Below, in pieces: positions 1 to 7,750 of a DNA stretch of 36,888 nt. The DNA lies in the NCBI GenBank assembly GCA_017995195.1, contig JAGOJI010000011.1, positions 1 through 36,888 on the forward strand, read 5' to 3'. This stretch comes from Cloacibacterium sp. (lineage in GTDB: Bacteria > Bacteroidota > Bacteroidia > Flavobacteriales > Weeksellaceae). The position numbers were made by a program, and so were the translations under genes. Each line of letters starts with the position of its first letter. Position 1 is the first letter of the stretch. Below the pieces are notes generated by a model. It did not search any database and was not told where the DNA came from. It saw nothing but the letters and a program-made list of their open reading frames with translations.

Positions 1-39
1 TTTGAAATGATTTGGGAAAATAATGTTAATTTTGAATCC

Positions 40-102
40 ATAAGAAGGTTTTTTTGTTGTACAACCTCAAAGATACTTTGAGTTACTTTAATTCCTTCTT
101 AT
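40..102 (+). other. Structured edge region: 9-bp stem enclosing two hairpins, then a T run
   Basis: A perfect 9-bp pairing (ATAAGAAGG at 40-48 with CCTTCTTAT at 94-102) encloses two further hairpins: GTTGTACAAC at 56-65 and CTCAAAG/CTTTGAG at 66-82. The closing stem is followed by a T-rich tract (102-109). It could be a rho-independent terminator or a structured 3' RNA end belonging to something left of the window. Frame 1 is open from base 1 to a stop at 79-81 (26 codons), so a gene tail could overlap it, but the peptide is not recognisable. The fold is seen in the sequence; the function is unknown. Confidence 0.4.
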
Positions 103-152
103 TTTTTTATTTAGGACGCTATTGATTGTTTTTTAAAGGTTAAACAAAACTA

Positions 153-174
153 CTTTGCCAAAATTTTGACAAAG
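153..174 (-). terminator. Probable terminator of the siderophore receptor gene
   Basis: An 11-bp inverted repeat (CTTTGCCAAAA/TTTTGACAAAG, one wobble pair) lies about 30 bases past the receptor stop codon. On the minus strand it is followed by TAGTTTTGTTT. The position and T-rich tail suit a terminator, although the stem is AT-rich. Confidence 0.5.
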
Positions 175-206
175 CAGATTCATGAAAAATTATGATTTAG
201 ATAAAA

Positions 207-2465
207 TTAAAGTTTATAAGTTAAAGTGATGTAATAATTTCTTGGTGTAATAGGGTTTACCGAGTAATTTTCGTGAATATTATAATTTAAAGTATCAAAA
301 ACATTACCTACTTTCCCTTGAACCATCACTTTTTTGAACTGATAGCCTATTGATAAATCCAAGGTCGTGAAATCTCCTACTTCTATCAATCTGTTTACTT
401 GTGTTTGTCCTTTGGTATTGTTCCAGCCTGCCCATCGATTCCCGGTGTAGAAGGCGGTTGCTCCTAATTTTAGACCTTTAATATATTTAGGAAGGGTATA
501 GAAAACAGAAGCATTTGCTGTAGTAGCGGGTGTTCTTACCAATCTTTCACCCTCTACAAAACTTCCTTTGGAATTCGGAGTAGAAACGTATACCATATTA
601 TTATAAGAAAAACCGCCAATCAACTGAAGGTTAGGAAGCGGATTTCCTGTAATATCCAATTCTACACCTCGGCTTCGGGTTTTTCCGCTGAGTTCCTTTA
701 TGTTGGCATTAGAATTAAGATTTCCGTTTTTATCCAAAATCGCCATTTGAGCCAGATTACTATTCTCTATTTGGTAAGCAGTAAGGTTTACGGCAATGGT
801 ATTATTCCAAAGGTTTTTCTTGATCCCGATTTCGTATTGGTCGATAATAGATGGAGCAAGAGGCTCATCATGAATATTAAATCCTGTGTTGGGAGTAAAT
901 GAATTGGTGTAGCTTGCAAATGCCATAAAATTATCATTGTGCTGATAAATTAAACCTGCTTTTGGGGAAAATGCTCGGTGAATACTGCTGTTCCGGTTTT
1001 CTGTTTCTTTATTGGCTTTTATTTCTTTGGTGGTGGTATTTTTGTTTTCAAGGTACGAAAACCGAACACCTGCCAAAACTTTGAACTTACCCAAACTTAT
1101 CAAATCCTGAACATAGGCTCCGTATCGGTAAGACGGTGCAATAGTTATATCGAACACATTGGAATTCGGCATGGCTCCGGAAATCCAAGTAGCGGGATTG
1201 TCTAAAAGGATATAATTAGGGTTGGTGGCAGAAGGTGTATTGTTTTTTCCGCCGGTTCCGTAAATATAGGAAGTCCCAAATTTATTTCCATTAGCAGGAT
1301 CATAGTAAGCATAAGCATCTGCTTTGTTATAATCTCCATCTGCTCCTAACAACAATTTGTGGCTCAAAGGTCCTGTTTCGAAACTCCCGTTGAGATTGAA
1401 TTGTAAGGAAGCATAATTTTGTTCGTTATAAGTTCTATTCAAAGGTCTTTCCCAGCTTCTTTCTGGGTTTCGTAGTTTGTTGGTTGTGTTTACCAACCAC
1501 TGCACTCTTTCGGTAGAAAAATAATCTTTCGTATAATTTTGATAAGCAGCTACAGAATTTAGTGCCCAATTTTCATTGAACTGATGGTTGAGCGTAATGG
1601 TAGAAGTGAGCATTTGATTGATTTGGTATTGCCAATCTGTTCCTATGAATTGGTTTCTTTTGAGCCCTGTATCCAGTGTAGAAATTTTTGTAACATCGTC
1701 CATCAAACTTCCTAAACCAAAATCCGGTGTGAAGTGGTGTTTCAAATAATCTGCCTCTACAATGATCTGTGTTTTATCTGAAATATTAAACAAGAAACTT
1801 GGGTTGAAATAGTGCTTTTGAGAATGCACCAAATCTCGGAAACTATCTTTGTATTCATAGGCTCCATTCATACGGAAAGCAATATTTTTAGACAATGCAC
1901 CGTAGATGTCTATGGTGGGCTTATAATTATTCCAACTACCTGCATTTAGGCTGATGTTTCCTCCTTGGTTGAACAATGGTTTTTTGGTAATCATATTTAC
2001 AATACCTCCCGGAGCCACATTTCCGTAGAGAATGGCAGCACCTCCTTTTAGTACTTCTACGCGTTCCAATCCTGAAACTTCAGGGAAAATACCACTATTT
2101 ACACGAGAGCCGTTTTTGAAAATATTATCGCTCCCAAAAGTATAACCTCTTGCTCCAAAACTATCTTGCGAAGCACCTCTGGAAGAAGTTAGATAAACAC
2201 CGTTTACATTTCGTACTACATCAGAGATTTGCTGAGCCTGTTGCTGTTCTATAATTTCATGAGTTACGATAGCGGAAGCCTGCGGATTTTCCATTACCGA
2301 AAGATTGGATTTGTTGGTAAAGTATTTTCCTTTGTTGGGATTTCCTGTTTTGTGAAGGTTGACATCTTCTATGGTACGAACTTGTAAAGAATCATTCTTT
2401 TTTTTCTGGGCAAAAGTCATCGTAGATATGCTGAGTAGCCCTAAAAATATAGCTTGCTTTTTCAT
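207..2465 (-). CDS. TonB-dependent siderophore receptor
   Basis: This is an outer membrane receptor that imports ferric siderophores using energy from TonB/ExbBD. It has a signal peptide (residues 1-19, ending in TFAQ), a plug domain at about residues 55-165 (the RVEVLKGGAAILYGNVAPGG segment is typical) and a beta-barrel filling the rest, ending YYITLTYKL. The 752-residue length fits the siderophore-receptor subfamily; there is no N-terminal STN signalling domain, so it should not signal to an anti-sigma factor. It is a single-gene unit with its own terminator. Its promoter carries two Fur-like palindromes, so iron repression is inferred. The substrate cannot be told from sequence. Confidence 0.93.
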   Translation of the reverse strand: MKKQAIFLGLLSISTMTFAQKKKNDSLQVRTIEDVNLHKTGNPNKGKYFTNKSNLSVMENPQASAIVTHEIIEQQQAQQISDVVRNVNGVYLTSSRGASQDSFGARGYTFGSDNIFKNGSRVNSGIFPEVSGLERVEVLKGGAAILYGNVAPGGIVNMITKKPLFNQGGNISLNAGSWNNYKPTIDIYGALSKNIAFRMNGAYEYKDSFRDLVHSQKHYFNPSFLFNISDKTQIIVEADYLKHHFTPDFGLGSLMDDVTKISTLDTGLKRNQFIGTDWQYQINQMLTSTITLNHQFNENWALNSVAAYQNYTKDYFSTERVQWLVNTTNKLRNPERSWERPLNRTYNEQNYASLQFNLNGSFETGPLSHKLLLGADGDYNKADAYAYYDPANGNKFGTSYIYGTGGKNNTPSATNPNYILLDNPATWISGAMPNSNVFDITIAPSYRYGAYVQDLISLGKFKVLAGVRFSYLENKNTTTKEIKANKETENRNSSIHRAFSPKAGLIYQHNDNFMAFASYTNSFTPNTGFNIHDEPLAPSIIDQYEIGIKKNLWNNTIAVNLTAYQIENSNLAQMAILDKNGNLNSNANIKELSGKTRSRGVELDITGNPLPNLQLIGGFSYNNMVYVSTPNSKGSFVEGERLVRTPATTANASVFYTLPKYIKGLKLGATAFYTGNRWAGWNNTKGQTQVNRLIEVGDFTTLDLSIGYQFKKVMVQGKVGNVFDTLNYNIHENYSVNPITPRNYYITLTYKL

Positions 2466-2471
2466 TTTTTA

Positions 2472-2488
2472 TTTAGAATAATTAAAAA
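2472..2488. promoter_or_regulatory. Fur-like operator, copy 1 (downstream half-site degenerate)
   Basis: TTTAGAATAATT followed by AAAAA matches 15 of 17 positions of the perfect palindrome at 2535-2551, and 17 bases (2467-2483 and 2530-2546) are identical between the copies. This copy lies between the inferred transcription start (about 2491) and the receptor start codon. A repressor bound here would block transcription. The assignment to Fur is inferred from the siderophore receptor context. Confidence 0.5.
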
Positions 2489-2496
2489 TAATAGTG

Positions 2497-2529
2497 CAAA
2501 TGTAAAAGAAAACGGAGTGTAAAAAACAA
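2497..2529 (-). promoter_or_regulatory. Bacteroidota-type promoter of the siderophore receptor
   Basis: Read on the minus strand, the -7 box is TACATTTG (2497-2504) and a -33 TTG is at 2527-2529, with a 22-bp spacer. This matches the TTG-N(17-23)-TAnnTTTG pattern known from Flavobacteriia. It is bracketed by the two operator copies. Confidence 0.65.
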
Positions 2530-2534
2530 TTTTA

Positions 2535-2551
2535 TTTAGAATAATTCTAAA
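2535..2551. promoter_or_regulatory. Fur-like operator, copy 2 (perfect 17-nt palindrome)
   Basis: TTTAGAATAATTCTAAA is a perfect odd palindrome placed just upstream of the -33 element of the receptor promoter. Palindromes of this TAGAAT/ATTCTA form fit iron-dependent Fur-type sites. The palindrome is directly visible; the identity of the regulator is inference. Confidence 0.6.
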
Positions 2552-2581
2552 CAATTGTGTAAAATATTGAAATTCAATGAT

Positions 2582-3004
2582 TTAAAATTTATGATTTTTG
2601 TCATAAATTTTCAATGTCAACTTGAAAATAAAGAATCCGAATATCAATCCTAAGGTGTTCAACAACAAATCATCAATATCAAAAACGCCCAACCTTGTGA
2701 AGTATTGAAGAAATTCAATGATAATCAATACAGAAAGAAAATGAATCATAAGTGTTTTTAGGTCTTTGTATTTTTCATCAACCAAACCTAAAAACCCGAA
2801 GGGAATAAATACCAAAATATTCCCGAAGAGATTGACTAAAGTCATCCGGTCGGAAAAAGAATTTTGCATAAACTTTAGTGTGGACAAGAAAGGCGAGAGT
2901 CTTACAATATTATGTGGCATCTGTGTTCTTCCAAATCCAAAAAACATTAGATACAGAAGCCCAAGGCTGTACAAAATGAAAAATAAACGAATGGAAAGTT
3001 TCAT
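2582..3004 (-). CDS. VanZ-like family membrane protein
   Basis: This is a small integral membrane protein (140 residues) with four predicted membrane segments, near residues 5-25, 55-78, 85-105 and 110-132. It shows the VanZ-family signature: an Asn-rich NLFGNILVFIPFG segment in helix 2 and FDIDDLLLNTLG between helices 3 and 4. VanZ itself affects teicoplanin resistance, but most family members have no known role, so no resistance function should be assumed. It stands alone, divergent from the transglutaminase-like gene. A possible -7 box (TAATTTTG on the minus strand, 3038-3045) lies upstream. Confidence 0.85.
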   Translation of the reverse strand: MKLSIRLFFILYSLGLLYLMFFGFGRTQMPHNIVRLSPFLSTLKFMQNSFSDRMTLVNLFGNILVFIPFGFLGLVDEKYKDLKTLMIHFLSVLIIIEFLQYFTRLGVFDIDDLLLNTLGLIFGFFIFKLTLKIYDKNHKF

Positions 3005-3134
3005 TTTTGGTAATGAATTTTATCATCATTAACAGTTCAAAATTATCAAAAAAGATTTTTTAAATTTACCACAATTGTGACAGATGTAACAAATCTTACA
3101 TTAGAGTTGTCATCAATATAATATAAAGTATATT

Positions 3135-4268
3135 ATGAAAATAAAGTTTTTGAGTCTGGCATTCTTAACCATTTTTACTTGGAATTTTGCACAAAAATCA
3201 AATAAATCGCTAAAAGTCATTAAATCGAATGTTGAAAATATAGACATAAGAGATAATGAAAAATTAAGTAAAAATGCTTGGCGTATAAGCCCTGACATAA
3301 AGCCGGATTCTTACCAAACCTCAAGTTTAGGTAAAAAAGTGACTTTTATAACTGATGTAGATTCCATTAGCTTTATTGTAAAGAAAAATGAAAAGCAAGA
3401 TTTTATCATAGTAAAAGGGAAAGATTCTGCATGGACAAGGGTAGAATATAAGCCTTCTCATTTGGATATTTTAAGAAAAGGGAAAGACTATAATGAAAAA
3501 GACTTCAGGTTCTTTCCGAAATTTTCTTATCAATCTTCTCAAGATCAAGACTTGCAGAGGTTAAGAAAAGAACTGAAATTGGATTCTGTTGCAGGGAAAG
3601 GAAGTGATGTTTCCAAAATGATTAACTTAATGCATTTTGTCCATAATATAGTAAGGCACGATGGAAGTAGTATAAATCCAACTTTAAAAAATTCTATTGA
3701 TTTAATCAATATCTGCAAAAAAGAAAACAGAGGTTTAAACTGTAGAATGATGGCGGTAATTCTAAATGAATGTTATTTAGCAATGGATTTTAAATCAAGA
3801 TATGTGACTTGTATGCCGAGAGATTTGAAGTTTGATGATTGCCATGTCATCAACATGGTATATTCGGATCAATTAAAAAAATGGATTTGGATGGATCCTA
3901 CTTTTGATGCGTTTGTAATGGATGAAAAGGGAAATCTTTTAGGAATTGAAGAAGTTAGGGAAAGATTAATTGCTAATAAACCTCTAATCATCAATCCCAA
4001 TACGAATTGGAATAATGAGCAAACTTATACCAAAGAAATGTATTTGGATATGTATATGGCAAAAAATCTCTATCGTTTGGAATCGCCAATTGAAAGTGTG
4101 TACAACAGAGAAACCCCCGAAGAAGGAAAAGTGATTGAATATGTAGAATTACTTCCTTTAGATGGTCTTAATCAGTCACCACAAAAAAGTGAAGAAATTT
4201 TTAAGGATACTAAAACTAAACATGTAAGATATATCACAAACAATCCAAAATTGTTTTATGAGAGGTAA
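3135..4268 (+). CDS. Secreted transglutaminase-like domain protein
   Basis: This 377-residue protein has an N-terminal signal peptide (about residues 1-20, ending NFAQ). A transglutaminase-like cysteine fold lies in the middle: the Cys in GLNCRMMA, the His in DDCHVINMVY and the Asp in WMDPTFDAF form the expected Cys-His-Asp triad in the right order and spacing. Members of this superfamily act as cysteine proteases, amidases or cross-linking enzymes, and the substrate here is unknown. The N-terminal 110 residues and the C-terminal 90 residues match no domain I recognise. It is probably periplasmic or surface-exposed. It runs convergently into the amino acid permease gene with a 15-base gap. 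Confidence 0.75.
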   Translation: MKIKFLSLAFLTIFTWNFAQKSNKSLKVIKSNVENIDIRDNEKLSKNAWRISPDIKPDSYQTSSLGKKVTFITDVDSISFIVKKNEKQDFIIVKGKDSAWTRVEYKPSHLDILRKGKDYNEKDFRFFPKFSYQSSQDQDLQRLRKELKLDSVAGKGSDVSKMINLMHFVHNIVRHDGSSINPTLKNSIDLINICKKENRGLNCRMMAVILNECYLAMDFKSRYVTCMPRDLKFDDCHVINMVYSDQLKKWIWMDPTFDAFVMDEKGNLLGIEEVRERLIANKPLIINPNTNWNNEQTYTKEMYLDMYMAKNLYRLESPIESVYNRETPEEGKVIEYVELLPLDGLNQSPQKSEEIFKDTKTKHVRYITNNPKLFYER

Positions 4269-4283
4269 GGAAAAATTGTACTT

Positions 4284-5663
4284 TCAATCCTTTTTCTTAA
4301 ACAAAAAACCTACTAAAAGTGTAACCAGTGTGATGGAGATATAAGTAAGTCCATTTTCTCCTGTAATAGCACCATACAATACAATGCAAATCCCAATGAT
4401 GGCAATACTAATGAATAAGTATTTGATAAAAGAGTTTCCTTTGATGGTTTTATTTTTAATCAGTTTGAAAAGTCCCAAAAACAAAAGCCCATTTACGACA
4501 TAAATAAAAGTAATGGGAACCGCCGAAATATCGAAATGAGAAGAGGTGAAATATTCGTCTACATTGGTAAGGTAAAACAGATAAAGTGAAATAATCGTTA
4601 AAAATAATCCTAAAAATGCACTTTTTATAGGCATTTTCCAACGTGGATGAACCTCCCCGAAATTAAAAGTAGATTGTGTTTTTTCTAAATTAGAAAACTG
4701 ATAAGGAAGGCGAATAGCAGCCATCAATAAACCATTGGAAGTTCCCAGTACGGAGATAATAATAAAAACCTGAATGGCAATTGCACCCACATGAGAGCCT
4801 ATTTTTCGGGAAAATTCGGTAATATAAGTGTCTTTTAGTGCAATTACTTCCTCGCTTCCCATTCTGAGTACGATTCCGGAATAATAAAAAACATAAATCA
4901 GCAATACGGCTATAGTGCCAAAGACCAAAGCAATAGGCAGATTTTTTTTGGAATTTTTAATCTCACCGGAAATTTGTGTTACAATATACCAACCATCGAA
5001 AGCAAAAGCAATCGGGATAAAACTTGCCATGGCAAGCATGAACAACGAAGTGTTTTTAGGGACGCTTTGGGCGGCATATGAGAAGGTATGTGCCTTGGTT
5101 ACATCGCCACTTACTAAGCTCACAATGCCAATTCCGGCGATTAGAATAAGTGGAATAATCTTAATAACAGTAGTAATGGACTGAAAAACTCCTACCGCTT
5201 TTGGGCGAAAAACATTGATACCGAAAAATAAAAGCAAATTAAAGAGTCCTATTAAAGAATAATGAAGAAATTGGGGGGTGAAATCCATAAACTCTGCCAA
5301 AAAATTGGCAATATAAATCCCTGAAACAGTAAATAATACCGCTGTAAGAATAGGGTAGAAAAGCATCATATAAATCCAGCCTACAAAATAAGAAGCATGA
5401 TGCCCAAACCTGTATTCCACGTATTTTAGAATTCCTCCGTCTTTGGGAATAAGCTGGGCATAATATGCCATGGAAATAGCTCCAAAAATAACACTAAATC
5501 CTACTACCAACCACCCGATAAGACCCGCCAAAATATTTCCTTGCGTAGCAACCAATATATCGTCTACTTTAAAAAATATCCCTGAGCCTATGACCTGACC
5601 AATCACCATAGAAATGGCGGTGAATAGACCGTATTTTTCTTCCAAATTTTGCTTGTTTTCCAT
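4284..5663 (-). CDS. APC-family amino acid permease
   Basis: This 459-residue polytopic inner membrane protein has about 12 hydrophobic helices. The first helix carries the amino-acid/polyamine/organocation consensus GQVIGSGIFF. A further family landmark is the FAFDGWYIVTQISGEIKNSKKNLP stretch in the helix 6-7 region. It probably takes up or exchanges amino acids; specificity cannot be read, though the GW-containing helix resembles the LAT/serine-threonine exchanger branch. It begins three bases after the stop of the upstream ABC-F gene, so the two are almost certainly cotranscribed, although no functional link is evident. Confidence 0.88.
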   Translation of the reverse strand: MENKQNLEEKYGLFTAISMVIGQVIGSGIFFKVDDILVATQGNILAGLIGWLVVGFSVIFGAISMAYYAQLIPKDGGILKYVEYRFGHHASYFVGWIYMMLFYPILTAVLFTVSGIYIANFLAEFMDFTPQFLHYSLIGLFNLLLFFGINVFRPKAVGVFQSITTVIKIIPLILIAGIGIVSLVSGDVTKAHTFSYAAQSVPKNTSLFMLAMASFIPIAFAFDGWYIVTQISGEIKNSKKNLPIALVFGTIAVLLIYVFYYSGIVLRMGSEEVIALKDTYITEFSRKIGSHVGAIAIQVFIIISVLGTSNGLLMAAIRLPYQFSNLEKTQSTFNFGEVHPRWKMPIKSAFLGLFLTIISLYLFYLTNVDEYFTSSHFDISAVPITFIYVVNGLLFLGLFKLIKNKTIKGNSFIKYLFISIAIIGICIVLYGAITGENGLTYISITLVTLLVGFLFKKKD

Positions 5664-5666
5664 AGG

Positions 5667-7592
5667 TTATATTTCTCCGAGTTCCTGTAATTCCAACCAT
5701 CTTAGTTCGGATTCTTCTAACTGATTAGACACTTTTTCTAAATCTACAGAAAGTGTGGCAATTTTCTCGTAATCACTTTCATTATTGAGTTTTTCGAGAA
5801 TTTCGGCACGTTTTATTTCTAATTTTGGCATTTCTTTTTCCAAGTTTTCCAGTTCGTGTTTCTCTTTAAAAGATAGTTTTTTCTTGGTTGCTGGTTCTTG
5901 CCTCTCGATTCTTGCCTCTCGATTTTCAATTGATGGTTGCTGGTTCTTTCCCGCCTCTTGATTCTCGGTTCTCGGTTCCTGCTTCTCGCTGCTTGATTCT
6001 CGGTTCTTTTTCGCCTCTCGGTATTCCGAAAAATTCCCTACAAAATCTTTGATTTTCCCATCGCCCTCAAATGCTAAACAATGGTCTACAATGCGATCCA
6101 TAAAATAGCGGTCGTGTGAAACAATAATCAGCGTTCCTTGAAAATTTTGCAGAAAATTCTCTAAAACCGTCAAAGTTGGTAAATCCAAATCGTTGGTAGG
6201 TTCATCAAAAATTAAAAAATTAGGATTTTGATATAACACGTACATCAAATGGAGTCGGCGTTTTTCGCCACCCGAAAGTTTGGAAATTGGGGAATACTGC
6301 GTTTGGTCATCAAACAAAAATAATCTGAGAAACTGCGATGCAGAAATGGTTCTGCCGTTGGCTAAAGGAAAATTTTCAGAAATATCTTTAATGAAATCAA
6401 TAACGCGTTGCTCTTCCTTATATTGCAAACCTTTTTGCGAAAAGTATCCAAATTTTATGGTTTCTCCTGTTTCAATTTCGCCCGAATCATAAGGCTCTAA
6501 ACCCTGAATAATGTTGAGTAAAGTAGATTTTCCGGCTCCGTTTTTTCCGATAATTCCCACTTTCTCGCCCCGCTGAAATTGGTAGGAAAAATCTTTGAGT
6601 AAAACCTTGTCACCGAAACTTTTAGAAATATTTTTGAGTTCTAAAATTTTCTTGCCGAGGCGTTTCATTTCAAAATCGAGTTCCAGATTTTGTTTTCGGG
6701 TGTCGGTTTTTGCTACTTTTTCGGTTTCGTAGAAAGAATCGATTCTGCTTTTGGATTTTGTGGTTCTGGCTTTTGGTTGTCTTCGCATCCATTCCAACTC
6801 CTTTCGGTATAGGTTGTTGGCTTTGTCGATGGTCGCATTTAGATTATCTTCCCGAATCATTTTGTTTTTGAGATAAGTAGCGTAACTTCCGTTGTGAACA
6901 TACAAGTTTTTGTCTTCTATTTCCCAAATAATATCGCAAACAGCATCTAAAAAATAGCGATCGTGTGTTACCAAAAGTAACGTAACCATGGCTTTGGAGA
7001 GATAGTTTTCAAGCCATTCTACCATATCTACATCAAGATGATTGGTAGGCTCGTCCATTATGAGGAGCGTGTGTTTGTGTTCGGCACGGGTTTCTACCAA
7101 TAGTTTTGCTAAAGCAACACGCTTGATTTGTCCGCCGGAAAGTGTTTTCATTTGGGCATCTAAATCGGTGATTTTCAGTTGAGAAAGGATTTGTTTCATT
7201 TCGTTTTCCAAATCCCAAGCCTTATGAAGTTCCATTTCAGCAAGTGCATTTTCCATATCTTCCGGTTTCTCGGAATGTAATGCGTGATGGTAGTTTTTCA
7301 AAGCCAAAATGGGGGCGGAATTTAGGGTCATCATAAATTCTTCTATGCTCAATTTACCTTCGAAATCTATTTCTTGATCGAATAAAACCACTTGAATGTC
7401 TTTATTAATCATCACATTTCCCGAATCTGCAATTTCTTTACCCATCAAAATTTTGAGCAAGGTAGATTTTCCTGTTCCGTTTTTGGCGACTATGGCAATT
7501 TTGTCGCTCTCGTTAATATGAAAGGAAATATTTTGGAAAAGTGTTTTAATTCCGTAAGATTTGGTAAGGTTTTCGGCAGAAACGTAGTTCAT
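5667..7592 (-). CDS. ABC-F family ATPase (Uup-like) with a heptad-repeat linker insertion
   Basis: This is a cytoplasmic tandem ATPase of 641 residues without membrane segments. ABC-F proteins act on the ribosome or, for Uup, in DNA and ribosome maintenance. Domain 1 has Walker A AKNGTGKSTLLK, signature LSGGQIKRVALAK and Walker B LLIMDEPTNHLD. Domain 2 has GKNGAGKSTLLN, LSGGEKRRLHLM and FLIFDEPTNDLD. A C-terminal coiled coil (about 575-641) supports a Uup-type assignment. Between domain 2 and the coiled coil, residues about 525-569 are a low-complexity Glu/Arg/Gln/Asn segment encoded by a 7-bp-phased DNA array, which looks like an in-frame repeat expansion. It is first in an operon with the permease. 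A second heptad array lies directly upstream of the start codon. Confidence 0.92.
   Translation of the reverse strand: MNYVSAENLTKSYGIKTLFQNISFHINESDKIAIVAKNGTGKSTLLKILMGKEIADSGNVMINKDIQVVLFDQEIDFEGKLSIEEFMMTLNSAPILALKNYHHALHSEKPEDMENALAEMELHKAWDLENEMKQILSQLKITDLDAQMKTLSGGQIKRVALAKLLVETRAEHKHTLLIMDEPTNHLDVDMVEWLENYLSKAMVTLLLVTHDRYFLDAVCDIIWEIEDKNLYVHNGSYATYLKNKMIREDNLNATIDKANNLYRKELEWMRRQPKARTTKSKSRIDSFYETEKVAKTDTRKQNLELDFEMKRLGKKILELKNISKSFGDKVLLKDFSYQFQRGEKVGIIGKNGAGKSTLLNIIQGLEPYDSGEIETGETIKFGYFSQKGLQYKEEQRVIDFIKDISENFPLANGRTISASQFLRLFLFDDQTQYSPISKLSGGEKRRLHLMYVLYQNPNFLIFDEPTNDLDLPTLTVLENFLQNFQGTLIIVSHDRYFMDRIVDHCLAFEGDGKIKDFVGNFSEYREAKKNRESSSEKQEPRTENQEAGKNQQPSIENREARIERQEPATKKKLSFKEKHELENLEKEMPKLEIKRAEILEKLNNESDYEKIATLSVDLEKVSNQLEESELRWLELQELGEI
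5886..6019. repeat. In-frame array of degenerate heptamers inside the ABC-F gene
   Basis: The plus strand divides exactly into 7-base units: nine units at 5886-5948, a 4-base break (TCCC), eight units at 5953-6008, a second 4-base break (TTTC), and one unit at 6013-6019. Common units are GATTCTC, GGTTCTT, GGTTCTC, GCCTCTC and GGTTGCT. The 14-mer GGTTGCTGGTTCTT occurs at both 5886-5899 and 5935-5948. Each three units encode seven residues, so the peptide has a seven-residue rhythm (ENREARI, ERQEPAT). Confidence 0.85.
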
Positions 7593-7599
7593 TTTTTAT

Positions 7600-7634
7600 A
7601 AATGATAAATGATAAATGATGATTGATAAATAAT
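7600..7634. repeat. Five-unit heptamer array upstream of the ABC-F gene
   Basis: Three perfect copies of AAATGAT (7600-7606, 7607-7613, 7614-7620) are followed by GATTGAT and AAATAAT with no spacing errors. The array starts eight bases before the ABC-F start codon, so it occupies the ribosome-binding region of that gene. Copy-number change could alter translation, but that is inference. Confidence 0.8.
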
Positions 7635-7750
7635 AAGGTGCGAAAATACGGAATTCGTGATTCAAACCTTCTAAGGTTCGAAAAAAATACCTCGGAAAGG
7701 TTTAAATTTTGAAAACGGTTTCAAAAAAAGGTTTTTCTATATAAGAAAAA

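Noticed and set aside
7665-7730. Repeated AACCTT/AAGGTT palindromes upstream of the ABC-F gene as an operator
   Set aside because: Short, AT-rich and imperfect; also could be part of the ppx terminator region. Evidence was too weak.
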